Positions 29,902-39,983 of a stretch of DNA of 64,000 nt are shown piece by piece; within the stretch, counting starts at the first letter, position 1; each line of letters starts with the position of its first letter. The stretch is from Sphaerulina vaccinii. Taxonomy: Eukaryota > Ascomycota > Dothideomycetes > Mycosphaerellales > Mycosphaerellaceae. The DNA lies in the NCBI GenBank assembly GCA_022570795.1, contig JAKUDP010000001.1:1426001-1490000 (forward strand). Direction: 5' to 3'. Made by a program: the position numbers and the translations under genes. Under the pieces are notes generated by a model. The model saw only the letters and a program-made list of their open reading frames with translations, was not told where the DNA came from and did not search any database.

Positions 29902-31028
29902 ATGTCGACAAAGACTGCGAGTGCAATGCAGCACACTCCCGACACGACCAGCTGGAACAGCCTTCCAGGCGAGCTTCGCAATAAGATATACCACTGTGTT
30001 CTCGACAGCGCCAGAGGCTTTGACCAAATCCCAGCAGACGGAATCATCGACCTTCGGCACATGCGAGACACCTGCCATGGCATGCTCTTCGCATCAATAA
30101 GCAGTTTCGCCAAGAAATGTCCGCTATCCTTTATACAGGCAGCAATGGCCGATTCCGACTATCTGCCCAAGGCTGGAAGCACCATCTCGGCAGATACTTT
30201 GACTTCTCGCAAGTGAAAGACCTGGAAATTGTGTGGGAACCGATGGCTAAACCAGTGGAGTGGCCACTGCGTGTAGGAGAAATACGCAGGAAATACAGAT
30301 TGTTTTACATTCATGAAATGAATCAGCTTCGTCAGCTTACGATGCGTCTGAGTCAAGTCAAGGACTTCAGGCGCCTTGCTATAGAAGATCCTGCAGCAGG
30401 ATCTATCCCGGGAAATGTCTTAGCTCACGCGTTGATTCCGTGGGCGCAAGCTGTGCAGCAGAGATCAGAGGTTGTGAAGGACGGCTATATTTCCAAGCAA
30501 GCTACCAATGAGAGCTCAACGAAAGATTTGAATGCGCGCAGTGTGAATGACTTCACGTTTCGGGACATGCTGGACATAATTCCTGACCGTCTGGATCCTG
30601 ATCGTGCTGTAGACAACACATATAAGGCGGCCATAGCTTACAGATTATGGCTGGACATCAAGACAGATCAAAAGCTCTCCTGAGAAACGCGCTGAGCGTG
30701 ACGGACGTTGATCTCGAGCAATGTCAACCTCTCCGTGCTGAGACAGGAAGAGTCGCTAGGCTGCCATCTGCCACCGGTTCGGCGCCAGAATCCTTGAGGA
30801 CTAATGAGACGGGAAGTGGCAACAGCACGACAGAGATATTGGGTTCTGTGCACGCAACAGGCCGTGTTTGAAGCCGAGGGTAATGGCCAAATCGTCTTTC
30901 ATCGACCACATCCAGTACCCAAGGTTGATGCGATCATGCTACGAGCTATGGGCAAGCGTTTGACCAAGTGGTTTGGCTTCACGATGGAGACCTTCGTGCT
31001 TCAGGGCGCCGATGTCAGCGAGGCTTAA
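29902..31028 (+). pseudogene. decayed F-box-like/DUF gene with frameshifts
   Basis: The first frame (29902 to about 30095) gives a short F-box-like start, SLPGELRNKIYHCVL. The next frame carries the expected continuation QFRQEMSAILYTGSNGRFRL and FDFSQVKDLEIVW through to TGA at 30683. The junction needs one added base around 30095-30100, and no GT-AG intron fits. After 30683 the sequence keeps protein-like stretches in shifting frames, ending with a frame (30804-31028) that reads VATARQRYWVLCTQQAVF. Family members are typically single-exon proteins with an N-terminal F-box-like motif and an ILY...F segment. Best explained as a pseudogene, or a gene hit by several sequencing errors. Confidence 0.45.
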
Positions 31029-31096
31029 TGAAGTAAGCTGGTTGCAGGCGAGATAGATCGTACAGACGTTCAATGCAAGAAGTATTTGATCATATT

Positions 31097-32432
31097 CTAT
31101 GTCGAATCTCTCTTCTCTTCCACTCTAACAACAAACGGTTTCAAAGTCTGCAAAGTCCTCTGACTTCTTTCTCGACTGAACACATGTCCCATCTGTTCTC
31201 GAAATTCAGCTTTGGTATCACGATTCAGCTCAGCCAGTCGATCAGGATCAGCTACTACGAAGACTGTCCTGCCGTCATCTGTGGTATATTGACCATATCT
31301 AACAGGGCGTCTTCCGACTTCTCGCATGAGCTCTTTGATACTGCCTTGCGATGCTTCTGATGTGAGTGGTGACCTGGTTTTTGCGTTAGTAAGAGTACGG
31401 TGGCACGAGGTGAAAGGACTTACTGGAAGGCATGAGCGATCTCGAATGGTCCTAGGCTGACGTCTCTTCCAAGTTGCCAGTATCCCCAGTAGACGGGCAA
31501 CACACACAAGATGCAGATGAAGGTCGATATACACGCTCCGAGCATGTACCAATAGTTGGTGTCGTAGTGAATGCTCTTCGTGTAGATATTTGCTGTGTGA
31601 TTCGCAGCCAGATACGTCCTATATGGACAGCATCGCGTGATCTGCAGCCACTCCAGAATTGTGGCGTTAGAGCTGATAGACCATCTGCTATCCGCTTTCG
31701 AAAATGCTTATCTTGACAAGCGAAGAACATGACTTCTGCTGGTGTTCTAGAAGCTGCGTGCAGTACAAGTTGTCGATCTGACTTGTGTTCCAGTGTCATT
31801 GCAAGTCTGGTGCATGGCGGTGAAGCAGTGCAGTATGCGCGGTGGTCGCAATACATCATATCGCCAACACAGCCAGCAGCACTTTAGCAGCCACGATCTG
31901 GGAGCATCGTGGGCGAAATAATGCAGCATTTTCAGATGCAAGAGGATATTGGAAGATCGAAGCGTTCCGGACGTGATGGAGGTAGACTTGGTAGCAACCT
32001 GAAGAAGTGGTGCCTTGGTATGCGGAGACTCCGTTGTACACACTGTACACAGCCATGGCGCTTCTGCCGAAACTCAATATCAGATCTGGCCCACATTCCA
32101 CGTGCTGGGAATATGCAGGACAAGAGCATCCGGAGACAGGCTCTGAATGATGAACGACCTCAGTAATGCATTGCTGAGGTCTCTGGTTTTGGCCCTCCTC
32201 CTCAGAAGTGCACTTGCTTCCAAAGACGTCGAGATATAACTCCAAAGACTCTTCACCTTCTCTCATTCATCTTCTCATGCATGACCTCCTTCATCAGTGA
32301 CTCCGCCAAGCGCAACCTCTGATCACGCGAGTCGCCGGGCATGCTTCTCATCACAGATTCCAGATACGATATCAAGCCGTCCGCTTGAGGAATACCAGAT
32401 GGCGTGCAGTCCACGGAGTCCCTCTTCGTCAT
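31097..32432 (-). CDS. multi-exon hypothetical membrane protein (exon structure partly resolved)
   Basis: The last two exons are well supported: one ending at 31424 and the final one 31373-31097, joined by a GT-AG intron (31374-31423) that restores frame (AHAF/QSPLTSEAS). The penultimate exon encodes a transmembrane helix, YWYMLGACISTFICILCVLP, followed by VYWGYWQLGRDVSLGPFEIA, as in large fungal plasma-membrane proteins of unknown function. The C-terminus has IKELMREVGRRPVRYGQY. The 5' part is fragmented over 31711-32432; a likely first exon starts with ATG at 32432 (MTKRDSVDC..., ending MNER before GTGAAG). The exons in between were not resolved. Function unknown. Confidence 0.45.
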
Positions 32433-32645
32433 CACTACCACCACTGTGATAGATCGAAATCAACAGTAGTGCTGGTTAGAAAGTGCCCAATTAACGTATC
32501 GAAAAGCTTGTCGGTTGCCTGTACAGTATCTTCTATGCCGCGGATGGGGCTGGGGTTCTCAATGGACATTATCATTATACGTAGGATCTCGTGTCATGAC
32601 TTCTATACAATGCCCCTTCTCGTCCCGCTTGATAATCGTAAAGTG

Positions 32646-34655
32646 TCATCTAATCTCAAAATCCTCATCATCCTCGCCAATGCCATCGCTGTCCCAGTCT
32701 TCTTCCTGGTCCTGTTGTGCTAGTTCAAGAAATCTTTGAAGCTCCTCCTGTTGTCTATCCTGTCTGATTCCACCTCGAACGTCCCCTCTACCATCTCTAA
32801 CTCGAACATTGCCAGCTCGACCTGGGGCATTCTCATCTGCTGCGAGTGGAGGTCTTCGTCGTTCGTGAGCGCGGACTGCTTGAGCTTGTCCAGGTCCGTT
32901 CGCAAGTGGAGCGGCGCGAGGAAAGCGATTGCGTTGTCTTCTTCCACCTCGTTGCGCTGGGGCAGGTGGTGGAGGCGGTGGCGGAACTGGACGATTGTCG
33001 TGAGCGATGATTTGTGCAATGTTAAGATGACCGCCGTTTTGAGCTTGCATCTCATTGAGGTCAGCCAGTCCAAAATCGTCGAGTTCGATCCCAAGTTGGG
33101 CGAGCTGGACGATGATCGGATCCTGCTGTGGCACAATGGGTTCTGCTGCGCGAAGGACTGGACCAACATGGGCGCCAGCAGCTGCGGCTTCTTGTGCCTC
33201 AGCTTCCCTTGCAGCATCAATAGCCATTTGCTCCCAACCTCTCGCTCCACCTGCGAAACCTCTCCCATCTTCGGGCCCTTGTCCCTCGTCGCCTTCCTCC
33301 AGCTCCCAAAGCCTCTGAAAGCAATCGCTTCCACCCGTGTTAAAGTGCTGGTATGGATTGTCGGCATCAAGCCATCTTCCACAAAGATAGCAGAAGTGCG
33401 TCCGGCAGTTGAAGCAGTTCATATGATTGCACCCCATGGTCTTCTGGACTGGCGCAGTGCAGTATGGGCAGGGTGAGGTGTGAAGACGAATGTACTCGTA
33501 CGTAGCCTTCTCTTCGACGGAGAGTTCATTGGGGTCTCGAGGATAGCACCGTACGTAGTCGCCATGCCACGTCGCGAAGCAGACTTTGCAGAAGGCGTAC
33601 TCGCACTTCTCGCAAACGACCAGGCGGGCAACTGGGTCGGGTTGACTGTTAGTCGTGTTGACCTTCGGCGGCTCGACGGGCTCTTTCTTGACCTCATCTC
33701 CTTCACTCTCAGCGTCGGAGAGGTCGTCCACGTAGGAGTATAGATCAGCCGGAATGACTGGATACTTCTCACTGCTGGCTGGTCCTTGACACCACGTCCT
33801 GGGGCAATAGACAGTGTTCTTATCAGCCTCCAGCTTCTTCTTCCTCTTCATCTCCACATATCTCCTGACCTTCTCCTCTTCAACACCCATAGCCAGCAGT
33901 TCTCGCGGATGCAAAGTGCGCTCACTCTTCTTCTTGCTTTTCTTCTTGTCTTTCCCACAGCCAGGATCTAGACATCGCATCACCGCGACATCTCCTTCCT
34001 TAATCGCGTTATTGTAGAAGTCCTGGAGACATTGCTTACAGAAGACATGGCCGCATCTGTCCATCTTGTAGCATGCTGAGCCTTTTCGAGGTTCGAGACA
34101 TACACCGCAGTCGTACGTACCAGCGTTGAAAATGGCCAGTCTTGTCTTTGTATCGTAGCTCTTGAGCTGGGCCTCCTTCGTTTCGGGTAATACGAGACAT
34201 CCTTCGGAGCTGTCGCTGAGATCAAAGCCACGCTCAGCTGCTTGTTGTAAGTAATCGATGTAGACGAAAAGAATCTGACAGCTGCCATACTCTTCCCACA
34301 ACTTCGCCGCTTCAGCCTCGAGCTCATCTAGCTTCTCTTGCGGCAGCCAGTCCTGTTGCGCTGTAAGTCGCACTTTCGGTGGCGCACTCGCTGGGTAGTC
34401 CTTCGGGAGCGTGACATGAACATCGAGAGGCGGGAGATGCGATAATCGAACATCGCGCTCGACATGCGATTTGCTCAGCGCGAGAGCATATGTGGAATCG
34501 TTACTCGTAGGTGGAACGAATCGCAAGAGGAGAGGCGCAGCTGGTGCGACGGGAATCGAGAGAGTCGCTGTAAAGTCTTGTTCGAGAACGAGTTCGGGGT
34601 AGATTGCGGTGAGAGAACCCAACTCTTCTTCTCGCTCGTCTTCTTCGTCGGCCAT
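32646..34655 (-). CDS. RWD-RING-IBR-RING (RBR) E3 ubiquitin ligase, Itt1/RNF14-like
   Basis: A 669-aa, single-exon protein. An N-terminal RWD domain (ELGSLTAIYPELVLE ... LDVHVTLPKDYP, residues about 8-130) is followed by RING1 (CGVCLEPRKGSACYKMDRCGHVFC, about 185-230), an IBR (CEKCEYAFCKVCFATWHG) and RING2 (CPYCTAPVQKTMGCNHMNC). The Cys in MGCNHM is the expected catalytic thioester residue. The RWD-RBR order matches Itt1/RNF14, linked to translation termination and ribosome-associated quality control. The tail is Pro/Arg-rich and ends in an acidic EDDEDFEIR. The start ATG at 34655 is favoured over upstream leader codons because RWD follows directly. Confidence 0.93.
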   Translation of the reverse strand: MADEEDEREEELGSLTAIYPELVLEQDFTATLSIPVAPAAPLLLRFVPPTSNDSTYALALSKSHVERDVRLSHLPPLDVHVTLPKDYPASAPPKVRLTAQQDWLPQEKLDELEAEAAKLWEEYGSCQILFVYIDYLQQAAERGFDLSDSSEGCLVLPETKEAQLKSYDTKTRLAIFNAGTYDCGVCLEPRKGSACYKMDRCGHVFCKQCLQDFYNNAIKEGDVAVMRCLDPGCGKDKKKSKKKSERTLHPRELLAMGVEEEKVRRYVEMKRKKKLEADKNTVYCPRTWCQGPASSEKYPVIPADLYSYVDDLSDAESEGDEVKKEPVEPPKVNTTNSQPDPVARLVVCEKCEYAFCKVCFATWHGDYVRCYPRDPNELSVEEKATYEYIRLHTSPCPYCTAPVQKTMGCNHMNCFNCRTHFCYLCGRWLDADNPYQHFNTGGSDCFQRLWELEEGDEGQGPEDGRGFAGGARGWEQMAIDAAREAEAQEAAAAGAHVGPVLRAAEPIVPQQDPIIVQLAQLGIELDDFGLADLNEMQAQNGGHLNIAQIIAHDNRPVPPPPPPPAPAQRGGRRQRNRFPRAAPLANGPGQAQAVRAHERRRPPLAADENAPGRAGNVRVRDGRGDVRGGIRQDRQQEELQRFLELAQQDQEEDWDSDGIGEDDEDFEIR

Positions 34656-34987
34656 GATGTTGATGTGGGCTGGTATTGATGTGATATGAGTGGCAGGTCT
34701 CACAAGCACTACTTCAGCAATAGTCTCGTGGACCTGGAAAGCCGGTGCTATGAACGTGGTGACATTGGTGGTGTAGTAAAGAAGACCTCAACTTAGGTCT
34801 CCAAGACACTCCTCAAGACAGTCTGTTCCTTTAATAAGTGAGTGAGTGGCAAGTAGAATCACAAATGATGACTACAGAACATCGGTGCACCAAAGCAGAC
34901 TTGACTTTGGCCGACTCCCGAACCCACGGAGCTTGCGTAGTAGAGAAGGGAGTCATTCCTCCCCAAATCCTCCATCAGAGAGATATC
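34656..34987. promoter_or_regulatory. RBR ligase / dolichyldiphosphatase divergent spacer
   Basis: 332 bp between divergent starts. No motif recognised. Confidence 0.35.
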
Positions 34988-35764
34988 ATGGACCACCCAA
35001 CCCTCACATCTCTGTCGTTGACACACGTCAACTACAATCCCAACGACTACTGGTCATGGATCTCCGCCCACCTTGCCCTCGTCCCTCAAGCTCTCATCAT
35101 CTCCTATGTCACCCTTGTATGGGCTACAAGAGAAATAGAAGTCCTCATCATGTTTGCCGGACAATTGGGCTGTGAAGGGTTGAATTGGCTGTTGAAGAGA
35201 TACTTTAGGGAGGCGAGGCCGACAGGTAAGATAGTGATTCACACACAAGAGGAGAAGAGGGCAGGGGAAAGGTGAGTTGACACGGTTTGTGAAACAGAAT
35301 TCATTGGAAAGGGCTACGGAATGCCTTCTTCCCATGCACAATATGCTGCTTTCTTCTCACTCTATCTCTCCCTGTTCCTTCTACTAAGACATGATCCTGT
35401 CAATCATCCTGGAGCTTCGAGTACGCATATTCCAACACCATTCTATCAACGATTCGGGCTAGCAATCCTCTCGATCGTCTCAGCGGCTGCTGTGGCGCAA
35501 AGTAGAGTCTATCTGAACTACCATACGCCGAAGCAGGTCTTGGTGGGCTGTGTTGCTGGCGCTGGATGTGCTGTGGCTTGGTTCATTGTGACGAGTATTG
35601 CGAGAAGACTCGGACTGGTGGACTGCGCATTGGAGCTGCCGCCGATGAAGTGGATTCGCATGAGAGACCTGGTCGTGAGCGAGAGTCTGGAGGACGCTGG
35701 GTGGGAGAGATACCAGGCCGCGCTGAAAAAGAGAGCGGAGATGGCCACGAAGAAGACGAGGTAG
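34988..35764 (+). CDS. CAX4: dolichyldiphosphatase (Cax4/DOLPP1, PAP2 family)
   Basis: An ER membrane phosphatase that recycles dolichyl diphosphate to dolichyl phosphate for N-glycosylation. Exons 34988-35225 and 35298-35764 (72-nt intron, phase 1) give 234 aa. The PAP2 signature is complete: KRYFREARP (motif 1), GMPSSHAQ (motif 2) and SRVYLNYHTPKQVLVG (motif 3; family members have Q rather than D here). Hydrophobic segments surround the motifs, as expected for a multi-span enzyme. The ATG at 34988 begins MDHPTLTSLSLTHVNYNPND, a start typical of the family. The active site faces the ER lumen in known homologues. Confidence 0.93.
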
Positions 35765-35834
35765 CGAACCCGCCGCAGAAGAATTAATATCAAAGGAAGA
35801 ACCACCAGAAACACAGCCTGACATAACATCAACG

Positions 35835-36311
35835 ATGGCGCAATTAGCACAAGAACACGATCGACTATCGAGCGCCACACAGCATCGCAAGCCAGCATGC
35901 AGCTTCCTCAGTCTACCCACAGAAATCAAATTAGAGATTCTCCGCTACGCTATGATCGCGCACCCACCTTCTATCGATATGGCCGGACACATACGACACC
36001 CACTGCTCAAGTCCGAGTTCCTCGAGTTTCAGGCTGAGGTTCTAGACGTGTTTTTCCACCCAGTACCTCTGAGGGTGCCTTTCGAATATATCAACACCCT
36101 GTGGGCGATGAGTGAATGGGCAAACTTCTTTAGAGGTCACGACGAAATACATGGAGAGAACAAGAGGAGATTGGTGAAATTAAAGGTTGTAGATCGTCCT
36201 GAGTACTCGGGATACAATATGAGGTTTATCCGCTTCTTGGAACGACGGTGGCGGAGATTGGAGGCGGAAGAGGGCGTGTCAGTTGAGATCGTAGGCGAGG
36301 GATGCTACTGA
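35835..36311 (+). CDS. small F-box-like hypothetical protein
   Basis: 158 aa in one exon. FLSLPTEIKLEILRYAMI near residue 25 resembles the first helix of fungal F-box-like domains. The remainder has a basic LERRWRRLEAEEG helix and no other recognisable domain. It starts 70 bp downstream of the dolichyldiphosphatase stop on the same strand. F-box-like proteins of this sort are abundant in Pezizomycotina and usually have no assigned target. It may be a lineage-specific paralogue or a truncated one. Confidence 0.6.
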   Translation: MAQLAQEHDRLSSATQHRKPACSFLSLPTEIKLEILRYAMIAHPPSIDMAGHIRHPLLKSEFLEFQAEVLDVFFHPVPLRVPFEYINTLWAMSEWANFFRGHDEIHGENKRRLVKLKVVDRPEYSGYNMRFIRFLERRWRRLEAEEGVSVEIVGEGCY

Positions 36312-37306
36312 TGACATTTGTGCGTGAGGGTTTTGAGCAGACAGCGTTTTCCAGACCTCGACTCTCCGATGTGCTTCCGCTTGGTCTTTCTGAATGCGGA
36401 CTGAAAGACCACGCATACCCACCTCATCGACGCGCCCACCGTCTTCGGTTGGCGGAGGTTCCAAAACTCATACTGGTCAGACAGACCTCGACGTTACTCA
36501 AATCGAGGCATGTCGCTCTGGGTAGACTAACCATGGCTTATCAAGTTGGGCTGACTTGAGGAAGAGGTACGAAAGGGCTTGAGTTGTGAAGTGAGGAGTC
36601 TGCCTGAACCTGACCCTTTTACATATCAACTGAAATTCACCAGGACGGGGAGAGGTCGATCAAGCGTGTCTCTTGCCTCCTATATCATACGACAGATATT
36701 GAGCATCCAGGAGCATGAGCATGACATCGTAACAACTTCGTACCCCAGACACGCATCCTCCGACAGCTAGGACGCTAATCGCTAGCTCATGACTGACTTG
36801 GCATTCCTTCGTTCAATACAACATCGTCGGAACACTACATGGACATGGTGATCGAGAGTTAAGCTCTTCGAACGAACCACGAAGACACCTGAGCTTACAC
36901 TTCGAAGGTCAATTCCCAGCAACATAATTACCCCTTGTCATCACAACAATTGCAACAGATCGATGACATCTTAAGCAACGATAAGTGGATACCTTTGCCT
37001 CACAATAGGAGCCATGGATGGTAGTCATCTCAACCTGAACTCAAATACCTAATTTCCACAATAGCAACCTCAACCAACCTCCATTTTCAATAACAATACC
37101 ATCAACGACAATAGAAGCTCTGGACTATAACACTTCCACCATCAACCTTCATCCCTTTCTCACCTAACCTTTCGACTTTCCACAGCACCCCAGCACAGCC
37201 TTGCATCACACAGCTTGTCTCACTACCACGAAAGCACAACGATTCCTGCCAAGACACTTGCTTCCCTACCAATCAAACAGCACGACATCCAGACTATCTC
37301 TCAATC
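36312..37306. other. intergenic region with CA-rich leader
   Basis: A 995-bp gap. From about 37050 to 37300 the + strand is rich in CA and CAACC-type tracts, resembling the unstructured 5' leader of the next gene. The rest shows no coding or RNA feature. Confidence 0.4.
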
Positions 37307-38035
37307 ATGTCAGACCTCATCAGACCGCCTACTGGCTTCTTCTACCTCCCTCAAGAACTCCAAGACGAAATCACAGGATACATTTATCCCAAGCTCGTCG
37401 CACCCCCATCATCCACGATCGTCCTCGGCTCTCCTATGACTTCCCATGAAGCCATTTCCGCAATACAGACTTTCAAGAGCTTACGCCTGGTATGCCAGCA
37501 CTTCCGTGAAAAGGCAGACGAGATCTTCTTCTCCAATAATCGATTCCAAGTCCATATGCACGGCGACAGAGCTTTAGCTTCCTCGAATTGGCAGAAATTC
37601 ATCTTTGAACACGTTATCTCAATCGAAGTTAGCATCTCGCTTCCAGGACTACTGATTCATAAGGTTTTCACACAGGACACACTTGTCAGAAATGGTGATG
37701 GAAACTGGACATGTGACAAAAGAGAAACTGCCATAGGCTGGATCAAAGGCTACTCCAAATTGACCGAAATCCTTCTCGGACGTGAAGAGCAGGCCATGTT
37801 GTCTTCAATCTGGACACCGAGGTTGCGAAGCAAAGCGCCAGGCACACATCTTCTTATCGATGATCTCAATGCTGTGGCGAAGTCAGTGGCAGAAGGCGTT
37901 GAATCTTTACACAAAGATCTCGCTCTCAATCGATATGGTCAATGGGTATTCACAAGCGAGGGATGGGGATTGAGATGTTGCGGATGGAAGGATGATTGGT
38001 GTTGTGTATGTGATGCACCCCTGTGCGAGATCTGA
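37307..38035 (+). CDS. F-box-like hypothetical protein
   Basis: 242 aa, single exon. An N-terminal F-box-like helix (FFYLPQELQDEITGYIYPKL, residues about 12-31) and a second conserved-looking block LRLVCQHFREKADEIFFSNNRF match the common layout in which an F-box precedes a short C-terminal recognition region. The C-terminus is Cys/Trp-rich (GLRCCGWKDDWCCVCDAPLCEI), which could bind metal or form disulfides. The partner is presumed to be Skp1; no substrate can be named. Confidence 0.65.
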   Translation: MSDLIRPPTGFFYLPQELQDEITGYIYPKLVAPPSSTIVLGSPMTSHEAISAIQTFKSLRLVCQHFREKADEIFFSNNRFQVHMHGDRALASSNWQKFIFEHVISIEVSISLPGLLIHKVFTQDTLVRNGDGNWTCDKRETAIGWIKGYSKLTEILLGREEQAMLSSIWTPRLRSKAPGTHLLIDDLNAVAKSVAEGVESLHKDLALNRYGQWVFTSEGWGLRCCGWKDDWCCVCDAPLCEI

Positions 38036-38619
38036 TGTGTACAGTGTAGCTACCATGCCCAGCAGCATATAAGTGGTATTCATCATTTATGGCCGTGTCT
38101 CTATCTTTCTGGCTGCCTGCTATGCTATCCAAAGTTGCGGCGGCGTAGTGTTGAAAACCTCTGGCGAGGATAGAGAAGGACTCCCTGGCTACTTAATCTC
38201 TGCTGCGGAATCCGCAGACTAAGGTAGCGAGAGCTGCGGCAGTGCAGTAACAAAAAAGTGCGGCATAATCAGAGAAGTAACCTGTCATACCAATACCTTT
38301 AAAGCCAGCCTGATGTAAGCATACCTAGGTGGATCGAGGGATGAATTTGGATGTCCAAGGATAGCGTGGTGATATGTATGCTACTGTGATCATGACTATA
38401 TAAGCTTCGGAGCAGAGCTGGTACCCCGGCAGCATGTATTGATTGGCATTTGTATGTGTACAGTACTCTCTGTACCTTTCAATCGATGGCCCTCGTGGTG
38501 TGCCTCGCTCTTGCATCAAAGCTGTCGATCCTGTCATGTCATGTCAGATGAGCAGTCGCATACAGAAATGACGTTGACCTTGATCACACTCACTTCTCCA
38601 TCTCCACCAAGTCAGCTCT
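38036..38619. other. intergenic region with a short palindrome
   Basis: A 584-bp convergent spacer. CTGCGGA-A-TCCGCAG at 38203-38217 is a perfect 7-bp inverted repeat and could be a protein-binding site or weak hairpin. Nothing else recognised. Confidence 0.35.
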
Positions 38620-38979
38620 TCACTTTCCATCACCAGCCAGAGTAACATTGACCACGCATCCCGCTGGAATAGGCACCTTGTACGAGTTGCAAAAGTTCGT
38701 AAGTCCTGGACAAACTTCCGCAAGTTCTTGGGTGGTATTGCATGATTTCTCAATACACGGTCTTGCGATCAATGACATATTCCTGAACTTTTGACATGGG
38801 CAAGGAAAGTCTCCTGCTTCGCATCCGACTTTGGGATCAATCTTGGCGGAGTTGATACACTCTAGAGCGCATTGCGGAATGGATCCAGTGCTGTTGGTGA
38901 CGTTGGTGCCGCCGTATTCTTGAGCTTGTGTGGGCATTGCTGACTGCAGGAGGAAAGGCAGATATGCGAGGATGTACAT
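38620..38979 (-). CDS. secreted CFEM-domain protein
   Basis: 119 aa from the ATG at 38979. A hydrophobic signal peptide (MYILAYLPFLLQSAMPTQAQ) leads into a CFEM domain: IPQCALECINSA, a Cys at GCEAGDFPCPC with the conserved Asp two residues before the CxC, ARPCIEKSC, and two further Cys near EVCPGLTNFC. CFEM domains bind haem or act at the cell surface or host interface. The tail is short. The sequence VNVTLAG/GTGATG near the stop could be a splice donor, so a 3' exon (for example a GPI anchor segment) may be missing. The upstream 42 codons of open frame are leader. Confidence 0.8.
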   Translation of the reverse strand: MYILAYLPFLLQSAMPTQAQEYGGTNVTNSTGSIPQCALECINSAKIDPKVGCEAGDFPCPCQKFRNMSLIARPCIEKSCNTTQELAEVCPGLTNFCNSYKVPIPAGCVVNVTLAGDGK

Positions 38980-39983
38980 CTTGTCTGCGTTCCTGAGGTC
39001 TCGTGAGGTTTGAGCGTGAAGGTTCACGATGTTTGTCGGCCGTGGCAATGAGCCGGCTGCTGTGGCGGGCATGTCCTTCTTATGGAAGCCATCGAAGCAG
39101 GTCACTCCTGACTCCGTATAGTCTATGTCGAGCGCAGAGTAGGCCAGGAGTCACAGTGCTGCGAAGAAGCTACGCTCGCGCGGAATACCATTGGAATAGT
39201 CGTGAAACTTGTCGACGACATCACGGATCCTAATCCCCATTCGAATGCCGTTGACAACTTCGTCGAACATTGGGAGAATGGTACCTCACGTCCATGTGTT
39301 CGTTGAGCGACCCAGGCTTGAATGCAAAGTCGACCGTTGGTACCGTTCGCCTGGTGCTGAGGTTCTGTATCGAGCGACTAGTGGAGGAAGTAGCAATGAG
39401 TAAATTGTCAGAAGCAGGATCATGTTTTTCCAACAAAGCATCGCTGTCGTTCCAGTGTTTCATGGTCTATTGCTTAAGCCTCCTTGCACTGACCCGAGTG
39501 TAACCCGAGACGATGCATCGGTGTGCCGCACACGGCACAGGGCATGCCGTCTCATGCAGGTACTGCGGCAAAGCTCTGCCGCTTTTACAGCAACCCGTTA
39601 GCTGCACGGCATGAGCAACCTGTCGTTGCTGTTGCAAGAGCAAAGTTGCCATGATGTGTAGCCGTGCCGTGTGCTTGTGGAGCTTATCTGGCGGCTCTTA
39701 TATGCAGCATACCACATACGTGACCATCATGCTTACCAGGACACGGGAAGTTGCCTGTTCTGTACATACATGCTCCCTTGCCATGGATGGAGTAAGACAA
39801 TGATTGACGTGATCAGAAGACATCTCTTAGCTGCACAACGTGTTCAGCCAAAGAGTGAGCGCGTCGATCAGGAGTGTGGCACCAACGCCGTCCTTCTTGC
39901 CGTGGCCCAGTCGAACGGAACCTTCATGTGCGCCGCCCAGCGTCTTGGTAGAATCGTACCAGTGCTGCTACACCTCAGAGATT
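38980..39983. other. intergenic region, no gene seen
   Basis: About 1 kb upstream of the CFEM gene and downstream of SLD7. Several short frames on both strands overlap without protein-like content. Confidence 0.4.
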
